Below are positions 5,250-5,447 of a stretch of 5,447 nucleotides of DNA, piece after piece (position 1 is the stretch's first letter; each line of letters opens with the position of its first letter). A program made the translations under genes and the position numbers. Below the pieces are notes generated by a model. That model worked only from the letters and a program-made list of their open reading frames with translations. It searched no databases and was not told the origin of the DNA. Source of the stretch: Actinomycetota bacterium (GTDB lineage: Bacteria > Actinomycetota > Geothermincolia > Fen-727 > Anoxymicrobiaceae); the NCBI GenBank assembly GCA_016649525.1, contig JAENXM010000125.1, positions 1-5,447 on the forward strand, in the 5' to 3' direction.

Positions 5250-5447
5250 TCAGCTATAGAGCTCCACCGCGGCGTTCGATATCGCTACCTCTCCGCGCTC
5301 GGCGGCCTTGCCCTGGAAGATGATCCTGCCGCCCTCGTCCCACATCTCCGTGACGATCGTCTCGCCCGGGAAGACGTGCCGGCTGAACCTGACCTTTACC
5401 GACTTGAACTTCTCCGGGTCGTTGTCGCAGTAGGACTTGAGCACCGC
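5250..5447 (-). CDS. MaoC-like enoyl-CoA hydratase 2, C-terminal fragment (start outside window)
   Basis: Sixty-five residues run in frame from the window edge to TGA at 5252-5250. A GTG at 5444-5442 is in frame but is not taken as the start, because the homologous region continues before it. KVRFSRHVFPGETIVTEMW followed by GGRIIFQGKA and a final VAISNAAVEL matches the last strands of the hotdog domain in the MaoC/hydratase 2 family, including the C-terminal hydratase domain of peroxisomal multifunctional enzyme 2 (HSD17B4). That family adds water to trans-2-enoyl-CoA to give (3R)-hydroxyacyl-CoA. The catalytic Asp and His of the family lie in the missing upstream part. The visible sequence cannot show whether this is a free hydratase or the end of a larger fusion. 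It converges on the DUF192 gene. Confidence 0.85.
   Translation of the reverse strand, partial: AVLKSYCDNDPEKFKSVKVRFSRHVFPGETIVTEMWDEGGRIIFQGKAAERGEVAISNAAVELYS

Noticed and set aside
1..5447. Defence system, mobile element or CRISPR array
   Set aside because: No array-like repeats, terminal inverted repeats, transposase, integrase or defence-type domains were seen. The genes are all ordinary metabolic, peptidase or tRNA-modifying families.

Overview
The window is bacterial chromosomal DNA, GC-rich, with compact genes, short gaps and mostly strong AGGAG-type ribosome binding sites. No tRNA, rRNA, CRISPR array, insertion sequence or phage gene was seen. The gene set (acyl-CoA dehydrogenase, MaoC-type hydratase, acid-lipase-like hydrolase, membrane-anchored M1 peptidase) suggests a lipid- and peptide-using heterotroph. 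The sequence alone does not fix the phylum. A deltaproteobacterial-type or deep actinobacterial-type anaerobe would fit, but that is a guess.

Layout, left to right. Positions 1-904 (minus) hold a membrane-tethered alpha/beta hydrolase of the acid-lipase type, whose C-terminus lies outside the window. Just upstream of it on the same strand is a single-domain TrmO/TsaA-type tRNA methyltransferase (1000-1395), with a 95-base gap that itself reads like a short coding remnant. A divergent promoter region (about 1396-1484) separates these from a 627-residue membrane-anchored M1 zinc metallopeptidase (1485-3368, plus). Next is a 202-base interval that carries a coding-like minus-strand frame and a good sigma-70 promoter. 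That promoter serves an acyl-CoA dehydrogenase (3571-4722, plus), which is followed after 27 bases by a DUF192 exported protein (4750-5190, plus). A GC-rich hairpin at 5207-5227 separates this pair from the converging C-terminal end of a MaoC/enoyl-CoA hydratase 2 gene (5250 to the window end, minus).

How the genes may work together: the acyl-CoA dehydrogenase and the MaoC hydratase catalyse consecutive beta-oxidation steps, and the hydrolase could release acyl groups. The M1 peptidase would trim peptides at the outer face of the membrane. TrmO modifies tRNA and has no evident link to its neighbours. These links are inferences from family and position.

No complete new system is evident. The items most worth a second look are the Gly-Leu-Glu-Asp-Leu repeat insertion beside the M1 active site with a matching C-terminal tail, the dehydrogenase's relocated catalytic base, and two short coding-like stretches (914-1000 and 3356-3541, both minus) that no recognised gene explains.
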